From the NCBI RefSeq assembly GCF_902728235.1, contig NZ_CACVBO010000002.1, forward strand, positions 806,001 through 870,000: DNA of 64,000 bases, read 5' to 3'. The position numbers and the translations under genes were made by a program. The notes below the pieces were generated by a model. That model was not told the DNA's origin. It searched no databases and saw only the letters and a program-made list of their open reading frames with translations. Shown in pieces: positions 1 to 7,896 of the stretch (position 1 is the stretch's first letter; every line of letters starts with the position of its first letter). Source of the DNA: Lentimonas sp. CC4. GTDB taxonomy: Bacteria > Verrucomicrobiota > Verrucomicrobiia > Opitutales > Coraliomargaritaceae.

Positions 1-1
1 T

Positions 2-571
2 GATCCAATACAATCCAGCACTGCCTAAAAGTATGGATACCGCAGCACCCGGGAGCGGTTGGCCGGTTGGCGATTGAGCGCTACCGTCCACACGAAACGA
101 CAGTTGAGCATACTGGCTATTCCAATTTCCGTAGTTACCGTCAAAGAATAGAGAATCGGGCGTCGACGTCGTAGTATCCCACCCTTCATGCCCAATATGC
201 GACTGCACTGTTGTTGAAGTGCTTCCTTGATCACCGGAGACATAGAAAAATAAGCTATCTCCCGCCATAAAGTCTCCAATGTCCACCGAACTGCCGCTAA
301 TCGCGACATCCCTGTATGTCTGTTGCCCTGTGCTATCAGTGATTTGCACACTCAGTGTTGACCAGTCGGTGATGGTATAGCCTTGAGGCGAATAATAGGG
401 ATTCGTTAAAAAGTTAAGCGTCAGGCTACTATCTTGGACCACAGTTAAGGTGCTATCGCTTAGATTTTCCCCATACTTGTAGTCAACGTAGTCACCATAC
501 TGGTATGCGGCCATGAGCGAGGAGGCCCCCATTGCGAGGCCGAAAACAGAGAGTGTAAGTGCTTTTTTCAT
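2..571 (-). CDS. Partial secreted surface protein with sorting-like C-terminus (3' end beyond window)
   Basis: The reading frame is open for 190 codons from ATG at 571 to the window edge with no stop. It begins with a signal peptide (MKKALTLSVFGLAMGASSLMA) followed by a Tyr/Asp/Ser/Thr-rich extracellular region of no family I recognise. The last visible residues read PTGQPLPGAAVSILLGSAGL, which resembles the start of a PEP-CTERM-like tripartite tail with PLPG in place of PEP, followed by a hydrophobic stretch. The arginine cluster that should complete such a tail would lie outside the window. I infer an exported, cell-surface or exopolysaccharide-associated protein; the function is unknown. 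No clear ribosome binding site precedes the ATG. Confidence 0.7.
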   Translation of the reverse strand, partial: MKKALTLSVFGLAMGASSLMAAYQYGDYVDYKYGENLSDSTLTVVQDSSLTLNFLTNPYYSPQGYTITDWSTLSVQITDSTGQQTYRDVAISGSSVDIGDFMAGDSLFFYVSGDQGSTSTTVQSHIGHEGWDTTTSTPDSLFFDGNYGNWNSQYAQLSFRVDGSAQSPTGQPLPGAAVSILLGSAGLYWI

Positions 572-1029
572 GAGATTATTTTCTAAAAAGTAATTTGGAT
601 AGAATGAGCGTAAAATGTGTTTATTCACAGATAATATAAGCAACAAAGATACCAAATGCGATTTGTGACTAATCTACGCAAAGAAACCTAAATCGATCAA
701 ATACGCAAGTCGCTTAATGTAATGCTTTTACGCGCTGAATTCTGAGGTTGATTATTATTAATTAATTTAAATGTAGCGTCGCTGTCTTTGCGGATGTGGC
801 GGCACACGCATTATCCTGCATTGTTTACAGTAATTATTACCGAATCATGTATTTTATACAAATGCTCAGTCACCAGTATTATCAATGAGGAAGAACCGAT
901 GTCGAGAGCCACGTTGGTTGAGCGACTACATTCGACAGGCTCATGTCAGGTAAGTCGCTCGACTACGATTGTATGAGAAAAGGAGGCTTCTAATTTGACC
1001 TATACCAAATTCATTTTATAAAATGCTAC
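572..1029. other. Intergenic region between divergent genes, no gene supported
   Basis: This 458-bp AT-rich gap separates the divergently transcribed surface protein and aldo/keto reductase, so it should hold both promoters. A strong purine tract (GGAGG at 982-986) lies 44 nt before the reductase ATG, too far to be its usual ribosome binding site and not followed by a convincing short gene. Around 929-940 there is a partial copy of TTCGACAGGCTCA, half of a palindromic repeat seen complete at 60843-60881. I see no RNA gene. Confidence 0.5.
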
Positions 1030-2043
1030 ATGAGCATTTCACGTCGACATTTTTTGAAGGCCTCTGTCGGTTCGGCAGCGCTGGCATCCTCCCCCGCAGC
1101 AATGGCGCAAGTTGTTGCAGGCAGTAAGGTGCAAAAGCGAAAATTCGGACGCCATGACGATTTGGTGAGTGTGGTCGGCATTGGTGGACATACCCTCTAT
1201 TTATCTGGCTCGCAAGACGACGCCAACGAGATCTGCGCTAAGGCAATCGACCACGGCATCAACTTTTTTGACAACGCTTGGTGCTACCACGACAACGAGG
1301 CAGAGGTCTACATGGGCAACGCGCTCAAGGGCAAGCGGGACAAGGCCTTTCTAATGACGAAGCTCTGCCCTTACCACATCGGGAAACGCGATTTGGTGCC
1401 AACCCTGGCAGGTTCGATGAAGGGTATTGAAGATTCATTGCGCCGCCTGAAAACCGACCATTTGGATCTGTTAATGATGCATCAGGTCTCCCATGACGAC
1501 GTCAAGGATGCCTATCGCAATGAAGGCGCGATTGAAGCCCTGGAACTCGCGAAGCAACAAGGCAAAATCCGTTACGCAGGATTCACGGGGCATTCCGACC
1601 CAAAGATACACATTGAAATGATCGAGCAAGGCTACGAATGGGATGCTATGCTGATTCCGATCTCCGCTCAAAATGCGATGAATTCTAGAGCATTTGAGAA
1701 GGTCATTCCACTTTGTGGAGAAAAGGGCATCGCAGTCTTCGGTATGAAGGGCTTTGGCGGCAGTCGTCGAACGAACCTACATAAAAAGACTACCGTCGAA
1801 GAAGTCCTACGCTACTCTTTGAGTTACGAGCCTGTTTGCACGCAATTGATCGGTATTGATCGCTTGGAGTTTCTCGATAAAGCCATCGTGGCGGGCTCCA
1901 CGATTCAGCCGATGTCAGCAAAAGAGCGTGGCGCCTATGCTTCCGTGAATGAGCCGACTGAACAGAATTATGCAGAGCTCATGTATGGCGAAACAGTCTA
2001 TCATGCTGGATGCCATCAGGACTGCAGCCACAGCCGAGCTTGA
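1030..2043 (+). CDS. Tat-exported aldo/keto reductase
   Basis: The 337-aa protein starts with a twin-arginine signal (SRRHFLKAS, then an Ala-rich h-region to about residue 26), so a folded, probably NADP-loaded enzyme would be exported to the periplasm. The rest is an aldo/keto reductase TIM barrel with the usual tetrad visible: Asp81 and Tyr86 in FFDNAWCY, Lys111 in MTK and His151 in MMHQ. The substrate is unknown; sugar or aldehyde reduction is plausible beside a polysaccharide locus. It is the only supported gene on the plus strand. Its stop codon lies inside a degraded copy of the REP-type repeat that fills the downstream region, so the last residues may be repeat-derived. Confidence 0.85.
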   Translation: MSISRRHFLKASVGSAALASSPAAMAQVVAGSKVQKRKFGRHDDLVSVVGIGGHTLYLSGSQDDANEICAKAIDHGINFFDNAWCYHDNEAEVYMGNALKGKRDKAFLMTKLCPYHIGKRDLVPTLAGSMKGIEDSLRRLKTDHLDLLMMHQVSHDDVKDAYRNEGAIEALELAKQQGKIRYAGFTGHSDPKIHIEMIEQGYEWDAMLIPISAQNAMNSRAFEKVIPLCGEKGIAVFGMKGFGGSRRTNLHKKTTVEEVLRYSLSYEPVCTQLIGIDRLEFLDKAIVAGSTIQPMSAKERGAYASVNEPTEQNYAELMYGETVYHAGCHQDCSHSRA

Positions 2044-2121
2044 TGTGACCGAAATGGCTTCAGTCTAACTTCTAACTACTGCCTCCTAACTCCTCTTTTT
2101 AGGATGAGCAATCCTTCTAGT

Positions 2122-2674
2122 GTAGCGGAGCCCGCGAAGCGGTTTTGATCTTCGCAGTGACTGAGGTTGATGTGGCCGAAATGGCTTCGCCAATCCGCTA
2201 CGAATGAACCTATATTCAGGAGTTAGAAGTAAGGAGTAAGACGGAGGTCTGCCGTAGATGGCGTAGCAAGTTAGTCTTTGTTAATGAGTCGCTTAGGATC
2301 AAGAATACCGTCGCCAATTTGGCGAACTACAACATCTACATAAGGCACTGACCATCAGCTTCTAACTTCTAACTACTGCCTCCTAACTCCTCTTTTTAGG
2401 ATGAACAATCCTTCTAGTGTAGCGGAGCCCGCGAAGCGGTATCCATCTTTGCAGTGACTGGGGTTGATGTGGCCGAAATGGCTTCGCCAATCCGCTACGA
2501 ATGAAGTGGGCGTGTTGTGCTTTGATTCCGTTTTCTAGCCTTGGTGTAGCGGATCCGCGAAGCGGTTTCGATCTTTGCAGTGACTGAGGTTCATGTGGCC
2601 GAAATGGCTTCGCCAATCCGCTACGACAAAACACACCTCTAGATCAATCGACGGCACTCGCGTGCCATCGCTAC
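2122..2674. repeat. REPIN-like array 1 (family 1, three copies, plus one family 2 REP)
   Basis: Three copies of an approximately 79-bp element lie at 2122-2201, 2419-2498 and 2546-2624. Each is a pair of inverted hairpins headed by GTAG: GTAGCGGAT followed by CCGC-GAA-GCGG at one end, and on the other strand GTAGCGGAT followed by TGGC-GAA-GCCA. Copy 1 and copy 2 are preceded by the same CTTCTAACTTCTAACTAC heptamer-type sequence (from about 2064 and 2360), showing duplication of a larger unit. At 2648-2674 a different GTAG hairpin (stem GGCAC/GTGCC) follows. The array lies between two convergent genes, so it could also serve as a bidirectional 3' end. The GTAG head and hairpin match the known REP/REPIN organisation. 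Confidence 0.85.
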
Positions 2675-2709
2675 AATTAAACTATAAAGCTCAATTTTTC
2701 AATTGGGCA

Positions 2710-4113
2710 TTATTTCACCGGGGGTGGCATTTTCGCATCGATACTGACCAGATAGGCGTTGAGCTTTGCACGCAGACGCTCGGCTAACTCTGGGTTGCTC
2801 GACAGCACATTATTTTTCTCCATCGGGTCGTCCTTCAGGTTAAACAATGCATCAGGAATCGTGCTGTAGCCTTGATAGAGTTTCCAGTCGCCCATTAAAA
2901 TCGTGCTACCCATGTAGTATTTCACGTCTGGACGATTGTGCGGGAAGTGCCAGTAGAGCGCATCACGATCTAGCTTGTCAGCCCCTTGGAAGAGTGGCTT
3001 CAAATCAACGCCCTCGAGTTGCGGAATTTCAGCAGTTGAGCCACCTGCCGCGTGCACGAAGGTTGGGAAAAAGTCCATCGAGTTAATCGGTGTGTCGGTG
3101 CTGGTGCCCGGCTCGATCACACCTGGCCAGCTAACTGCCATCGGCACACGCACGCCACCTTCACGCAAGGATCCCTTTTTATCCGCCAACCAATTGATTG
3201 GTTTCCAGCCGCCGTTGTCGGAATAGAAAATCACCATCGTATTGTCCCGAGTGCCAGTTTCCTCCAACACGTCGAGCACTTTACCCACGGCAGCATCCAT
3301 GCTTTCGAGCATTGCTAGATACTTGTCCCCGCCATTTTTCTGCACGAGTTCCTTCGGCGCCTGAATCGGTGTGTGGACATTGTATGGCCAGAGTGAGAGG
3401 TGAAATGGTTGATCCTTATTCGCTCGGATGAACTTCACCGCCTCATCACCGAGGCGGTCCGTCAAATAGGTGCCCTTCACGCCATTCTCAATGGTTCCAT
3501 TCCTGTATGGATCAAACCACGACTTCGGCTGGCCGTAAGCACAACCACCGATGTTGCTATCAAAACCGTAATGCTCTGGGTGGTAGCGGCTATCCACGAT
3601 ACCATCCTTGGTGCGAATGGATCCTTCTCCGGCCAAATGCCATTTTCCGATAAATGCGGTCGCATAGCCCTGCTTCTTTAACTCACGCGCATAGCTGGGC
3701 AAGTCCAACGGCAAGTGCTTTAGCGACGGCGCATCACGTGGTCCACCCTTCGGCCCCTTGCGCTCGTTGCCTGCCTTGCCTGGGATGTGCGTGGTCAGGC
3801 CGATTTGGCCGGGCGACATACCTGTGATACATGCCGCGCGTGTCGGCGAGCAAACGGTGGCTGCAGCGTAGGCCTGGTTGAAGACCATCCCCGTATCTGC
3901 GAGTCGCTCTAGATTCGGCGTATTGATCTTCGGCTGACTGCCATCAAAATCGACCCAACCTGGTCCGAGGTCGTCCACCATGATGAAGACGATGTTTGGC
4001 TTCTCCTGAGCCTGTTGAAGCGGTTGCTGTGCAGCATGCTGGGAGGTCGCGACGAGTGGGTTGCATGCGAGTCCGAGGCATACGAGTCCTTGTAAAATTT
4101 TCTTTGTTTTCAA
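2710..4113 (-). CDS. Secreted sulfatase (S1 family, Cys-type)
   Basis: This 467-aa enzyme has a signal peptide (about residues 1-24) and one alkaline-phosphatase-fold sulfatase domain. The metal site begins at VDDLG (residue ~46). The formylglycine motif is CSPTR with Cys88, followed by GKWHL, NVHTPIQ and SDNGG in family order. The family hydrolyses sulfate esters and needs Cys-to-formylglycine conversion by a maturase not present in this window. The position of the sulfate ester and the polymer cannot be read from sequence; the neighbours suggest a fucose- or galactose-containing algal glycan. It has its own class C promoter (4177-4224), separate from the upstream sulfatase 4282-5832. Confidence 0.93.
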   Translation of the reverse strand: MKTKKILQGLVCLGLACNPLVATSQHAAQQPLQQAQEKPNIVFIMVDDLGPGWVDFDGSQPKINTPNLERLADTGMVFNQAYAAATVCSPTRAACITGMSPGQIGLTTHIPGKAGNERKGPKGGPRDAPSLKHLPLDLPSYARELKKQGYATAFIGKWHLAGEGSIRTKDGIVDSRYHPEHYGFDSNIGGCAYGQPKSWFDPYRNGTIENGVKGTYLTDRLGDEAVKFIRANKDQPFHLSLWPYNVHTPIQAPKELVQKNGGDKYLAMLESMDAAVGKVLDVLEETGTRDNTMVIFYSDNGGWKPINWLADKKGSLREGGVRVPMAVSWPGVIEPGTSTDTPINSMDFFPTFVHAAGGSTAEIPQLEGVDLKPLFQGADKLDRDALYWHFPHNRPDVKYYMGSTILMGDWKLYQGYSTIPDALFNLKDDPMEKNNVLSSNPELAERLRAKLNAYLVSIDAKMPPPVK

Positions 4114-4176
4114 AATAAAATGGGTTGTCCAGTAAAGTGACTGGCGACTGTGAGTGTCTTGGCTAGACCATTAAGC

Positions 4177-4224
4177 ATACTAGAAGAAATGGCTCTCAGC
4201 CGTCTATCACTGATATAGGGTATA
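4177..4224 (-). promoter_or_regulatory. Class C promoter block for sulfatase 2710-4113
   Basis: On the minus strand a -35 TAGACG (4201-4206) and -10 TAGTAT (4177-4182) are 18 nt apart, about 65 nt before the ATG. The -35 is fused to a 24-bp box (4201-4224; plus-strand core CGTCTATC ... GGGTATA) that recurs upstream of 7716, 44353 and 56791. This is a prediction from repeated sequence only. Confidence 0.65.
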
Positions 4225-4281
4225 TTCAGCAATAGAGCCGAGAATCAACGTCAAGGTATGATAGCTCTAAGGCCTAGTTCA

Positions 4282-5832
4282 TTAGTTCCTCTTCGAGCTT
4301 TTCCAGAGCTTGATGTGATCCACATCGTTTTGGGAATCCTTACCTGCGACACTGGAGCCGCCGGTGACGTAGTCAGTCAATTGAGCGAGCATCTGTTCAG
4401 CCAGTTCAGGATGTGATTTGTAGATATTGTTTTGTTCACCTGGGTCAACCGAGAGGTCGTAGAGCTGAGCCTCCGGTGCCCCTTGTTTCTTCGCAGCGGC
4501 TTCGTTCGGAGCGGTCCACCCTCCAGAGCCATAACCAAGAATGAGCTTATACTTCGCCTCACGATATGCGAAATGCCCAGAAATACTGTGATTAATAATT
4601 CCTTTTCGAGTAAAGTCCGTAGGCTTACCAGTAAAGAGCGGCAGAATGCTCTCACTATCTTCACCCGCATTCTTAGGAATCTCCGCACCAAGGAGTTCAG
4701 CGCAAGTCCCCATTAAATCGATTTGGCAGGTAAGCTCATTCGAGACGCTGCCAGGCTGAATGACCTTAGGCCATTTGACAAAGAATGGCACACGGTGGCC
4801 TCCCTCCCAAATATCTGCCTTCGCACCACGGTATTGGGCGCTCGCGAAATGCCCCTGACTCTCCAAGTTCTTGAAATCAGCGCGCGGAGAGCAACCATTG
4901 TCACTAGTCATGATGAGAATGGTATTTTCAGAGAGTCCCTTGGCGTCGAGTGCCTTGACGACTTGACCGACGACGTCGTCGGTCTGCATGACAAAATCGC
5001 CGTATTTCCCGAGTCCACTTTTGCCCTGCCATTTTGAAGTCGGAACGATCGGTGTATGCGGAGAAGGTAGCGGCATGTAGATGAAGAAAGGCTTTGTGCT
5101 GTCATACTCAGTAATGAATGTGACGGCTTCTGCGGTTAGCTTATCTAACACATCGACCGCTTCAAAATCACCACTTGCAGGCCCATCTCGATGGAAGGCT
5201 TTGGCATGTGTGCCTTCGGCAATCCAGTTTCGGTCACGAATCCACACATAGGGAGGGAAATCAAGCGACGCTGAAATGCCATACCAAGAGTCAAAGCCGA
5301 GGTCCACCGGGCCACCTTCAATCGTGCCCTTCCAATCGATGTTGGATAATTCTTCAGGAGGAAAAGCACCCTTCCCCTTCTTCTGCTTCAGGCCGCCTTT
5401 GGCATTGGCTTTTTTGCCGTCGATCGTGGCGATACCGAGCCCCAAATGCCACTTGCCAATCATGGCAGTGGTATAGCCGTTTTCCTTCAGCAAGCTAGGC
5501 ACTGTCATACGGTCGATTGCGATCATTGGCGGGCCATAGCCGTTGAGCACACTCGCTTGACGCGTGGTGCGCCAATTATAGCGCCCAGTCAGGATGCTGT
5601 AGCGCGTCGGCGTGCAGACAGACGAACTGGTATGTGCATCTGTGAAAGTCATGCCCTGCGCCGCCACTTGATCCATGTGGGGCGTAGGGATCTTCCCACG
5701 CTCCGGATTCAAACACTGCACATCGCCATAGCCCAGATCGTCAGCAAGAATGTAGACAATGTTCGGCCGTTCGACCGCGTGAGCGATTAGCCCTAAGCAA
5801 GCTGCAAGTGTGGGGATCAGGTAACGCTTCAT
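4282..5832 (-). CDS. Secreted arylsulfatase (S1 family, Cys-type)
   Basis: The 516-aa protein has a short signal peptide (to ~residue 20) and a complete sulfatase domain: ADDLGYGD metal-binding start, CTPTR with Cys73 followed by YSILTGRYNWR, GKWHLGLG, PSPHTPI and SDNGCSPRADF. It resembles arylsulfatase A-type enzymes; the subfamily cannot be fixed here. The start lies 9 nt after the stop of the GH97 gene, so the two are almost certainly cotranscribed and probably act in sequence on the same oligosaccharide. A 168-bp gap and a separate promoter divide it from sulfatase 2710-4113. No signs of damage. Confidence 0.93.
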   Translation of the reverse strand: MKRYLIPTLAACLGLIAHAVERPNIVYILADDLGYGDVQCLNPERGKIPTPHMDQVAAQGMTFTDAHTSSSVCTPTRYSILTGRYNWRTTRQASVLNGYGPPMIAIDRMTVPSLLKENGYTTAMIGKWHLGLGIATIDGKKANAKGGLKQKKGKGAFPPEELSNIDWKGTIEGGPVDLGFDSWYGISASLDFPPYVWIRDRNWIAEGTHAKAFHRDGPASGDFEAVDVLDKLTAEAVTFITEYDSTKPFFIYMPLPSPHTPIVPTSKWQGKSGLGKYGDFVMQTDDVVGQVVKALDAKGLSENTILIMTSDNGCSPRADFKNLESQGHFASAQYRGAKADIWEGGHRVPFFVKWPKVIQPGSVSNELTCQIDLMGTCAELLGAEIPKNAGEDSESILPLFTGKPTDFTRKGIINHSISGHFAYREAKYKLILGYGSGGWTAPNEAAAKKQGAPEAQLYDLSVDPGEQNNIYKSHPELAEQMLAQLTDYVTGGSSVAGKDSQNDVDHIKLWKSSKRN

Positions 5833-5841
5833 GGATGAGAA

Positions 5842-7716
5842 TTATTGAATTGGTTTCAGGATCATGGCATGGCCGCCGCCGACTGCCATATTGGCAGCGA
5901 TCACATCGCCCCGTTTCACAGTTTGCTTTGTGATTTCGTAGACCTCTGGATTCGTCACGCCATGCGAATCGGGCGCATCTTTGTAGAGCGTCGCCTCGTA
6001 GCGCTTGCCCGCTTCGAGGAAGTCAAGCGACACGTCCAGCGTCCGCGCAGTTTGATCATTCACTGAGCCAACAAACCATGTATCACCACTACGACGGGCG
6101 ACGGTAATGTATTCTGGAATCTTCGAATTCAAGACCAGAGACTCATCCCATGTCGAAGGCATCACCTTCAGATATTCGAACAAGTCAGGCTTCTTCAGAT
6201 ACTCCTCCGGTGCGTCAGGCAGTGTGATGAGTCCAGTGTAGACCACCAGGCAGCGCGCCACCTCACTCGTCACAGTTGAAATATAGGTATTCTTTTTTCT
6301 CGGTCCCTTTTGGCGCTCGCCGGCATTGATGCTGTTGATGCCGAAGTTACCATTGGCCATGTCGAGTGGTCCTACCAACGCATTGACCATCGTCATCTTG
6401 AGGAACGTTTCGGGCGTGAAGGCACGACGACTGTCCTGCTGCGCGTGGCAGTATTCACGTGTAATTAAGTTAGGCATCGTCCGTTCGACGCCAGCCATAG
6501 GCACTGGGCCGTCGTGGAAATTAATCACCATCTTGTGATCCGCTGCCGCTTCGATCGCACTTCGGGTGAAATCCGCCCTGCCGCCCATAAATCCATATTT
6601 CATGCCTGAGGCACCCAATGCCGAATAGTGGCTGAAGAGCATCTCATCTCCGAAATTCCCTTTTTTACGGTCGTAGTAGAGCTTGACCATGACGCCCTTC
6701 TCTTTCGCATAGGTCATCACTTTTTCAATATCAACCTCCGGTGAGACCACGATTTTGCCGTCTTTTGCACTCTTGAACCAGTGGTCATCGAGTGTGAAAT
6801 ATTCAATTCCCTGCTCAGAGCAGAAATCGATAAAACGCATGCAGCTGGCGGTATTAATTCCATAGGTGAAATCACCGGCTTGATACCCGTGCACACGCCA
6901 GTCCCAAAGACCCTTGCCTGGCTTGATCCAACTGGTGTCCGCCAATTTACAAGGAGCTGCTAGATTCAAGGCCACGGTATTCACTGTGAGGTCACCGATG
7001 GTCTCACCCACTAAGATCACACTCCAAGGAGTCAGTTGCCCCGCTCCAGTCGCTTTAGCCTTATTCGTAGAAACTAGCAATTGTTGCTGCTGATTATACT
7101 GCATCCTCGCTGCCGTAAATCCAACCGCTGAATAGATGTCGGATTCGAGCACTGCAACTGCTAGGCCATCCTTGCGATCTAGAACCAGCGGCACTCTGAC
7201 CGCCTGGAGCGCATCGCTCTGTAACGGCCCCATGACGCCCGATTCTCCTTTCGGATAATAATATTCGCCCCCGTCTCCAATCAGACGATAGGTCGTATCA
7301 AAAGCCAGCGGCATCCCCTGTGATGCTTCGGGCAGGACGAAGCGAAAGCCGACACCCGTATCGAAGGCGCGGCACAGCAAAGTGACAGGCATATCGCCGG
7401 CCATTAGTTCAAGCGTCAGTTGATTGTGGTGGTCACGAATCGTGCTGAACTGCCCCCAGGTCGGCTCCCAAGTGGTGTCGCTCTCGCTCGATGATTGACT
7501 GACGAGCGTCATCTTAGCGTTCTTTATAATCGCTAAGGTCGATTCACCAACCACTGGCGCATCCGCTTTCGAGACGGAGTAAAACAGTGCCCCATCCCGA
7601 ACATCTAAGGAAGCTGACAATTGACCGTCTGGGGAGTCTACCACGATAGGCGCGGCGCTCAAATTCGAAAGAGCCAATAGAAGGCTGCTCAACAAAATAC
7701 CTGTTTGTTTTTTCAT
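5842..7716 (-). CDS. GH97-family glycoside hydrolase (alpha-galactosidase/alpha-glucosidase type) with diverged active site
   Basis: This 624-aa exported protein has the GH97 layout: signal peptide (1-22), N-terminal beta-sandwich, TIM barrel (GLWDW at ~269, YFTLDDHWF at ~306) and a C-terminal beta domain. GH97 members are retaining or inverting alpha-glycosidases. The usual retaining-nucleophile segment (K-V-D-F type) reads KYGFMGG here (~373-379), with Gly in place of Asp. The segment normally H-G or H-E reads HDGPVPMAG (~401), while the later acid Glu in TRE (~421) is kept. It may use the inverting mechanism, another residue, or be inactive. It heads an operon with sulfatase 4282-5832 and has a class C promoter. 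Confidence 0.85.
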   Translation of the reverse strand: MKKQTGILLSSLLLALSNLSAAPIVVDSPDGQLSASLDVRDGALFYSVSKADAPVVGESTLAIIKNAKMTLVSQSSSESDTTWEPTWGQFSTIRDHHNQLTLELMAGDMPVTLLCRAFDTGVGFRFVLPEASQGMPLAFDTTYRLIGDGGEYYYPKGESGVMGPLQSDALQAVRVPLVLDRKDGLAVAVLESDIYSAVGFTAARMQYNQQQQLLVSTNKAKATGAGQLTPWSVILVGETIGDLTVNTVALNLAAPCKLADTSWIKPGKGLWDWRVHGYQAGDFTYGINTASCMRFIDFCSEQGIEYFTLDDHWFKSAKDGKIVVSPEVDIEKVMTYAKEKGVMVKLYYDRKKGNFGDEMLFSHYSALGASGMKYGFMGGRADFTRSAIEAAADHKMVINFHDGPVPMAGVERTMPNLITREYCHAQQDSRRAFTPETFLKMTMVNALVGPLDMANGNFGINSINAGERQKGPRKKNTYISTVTSEVARCLVVYTGLITLPDAPEEYLKKPDLFEYLKVMPSTWDESLVLNSKIPEYITVARRSGDTWFVGSVNDQTARTLDVSLDFLEAGKRYEATLYKDAPDSHGVTNPEVYEITKQTVKRGDVIAANMAVGGGHAMILKPIQ

Positions 7717-7769
7717 ATGTATTTAACTAATAATAAAAGTGTGGATTGGGATCGTTCGACAATGATTCG

Positions 7770-7816
7770 ATACTACTAAATTTCTGTGTGTGTGTCTATC
7801 GCGTGAATAAGGTATG
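7770..7816 (-). promoter_or_regulatory. Class C promoter block for the GH97-sulfatase operon
   Basis: Minus-strand -35 TAGACA (7793-7798) and -10 TAGTAT (7770-7775) are separated by exactly 17 nt. The 24-bp upstream box (7793-7816; plus-strand TGTCTATCGCGTGAAT then AAGGTATG) aligns without gaps to the boxes at 4201, 44413 and 56881. The predicted leader is about 45 nt. Confidence 0.7.
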
Positions 7817-7896
7817 TGAAAAGAATATGACGATTTATCAGCAGGAACCTTACGCTTCTTTGGTTTGAACACAAAGGCTGAATGCCATTACGAAAA

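Noticed and set aside
788-976. 62-codon plus-strand open frame before the aldo/keto reductase
   Set aside because: No recognisable signal, family or ribosome binding site; it overlaps a palindromic-repeat fragment and is AT-rich promoter-like sequence.
976-1000. GGAGG at 982-986 as the ribosome binding site of the aldo/keto reductase
   Set aside because: It is 44 nt before the ATG, and the frame upstream is closed by TAA at 991-993.
2383-2634. 83-codon minus-strand frame within repeat array 1
   Set aside because: Its translation is internally repeated (SGLAKPFRPH twice) because it is simply the REPIN sequence read as protein.
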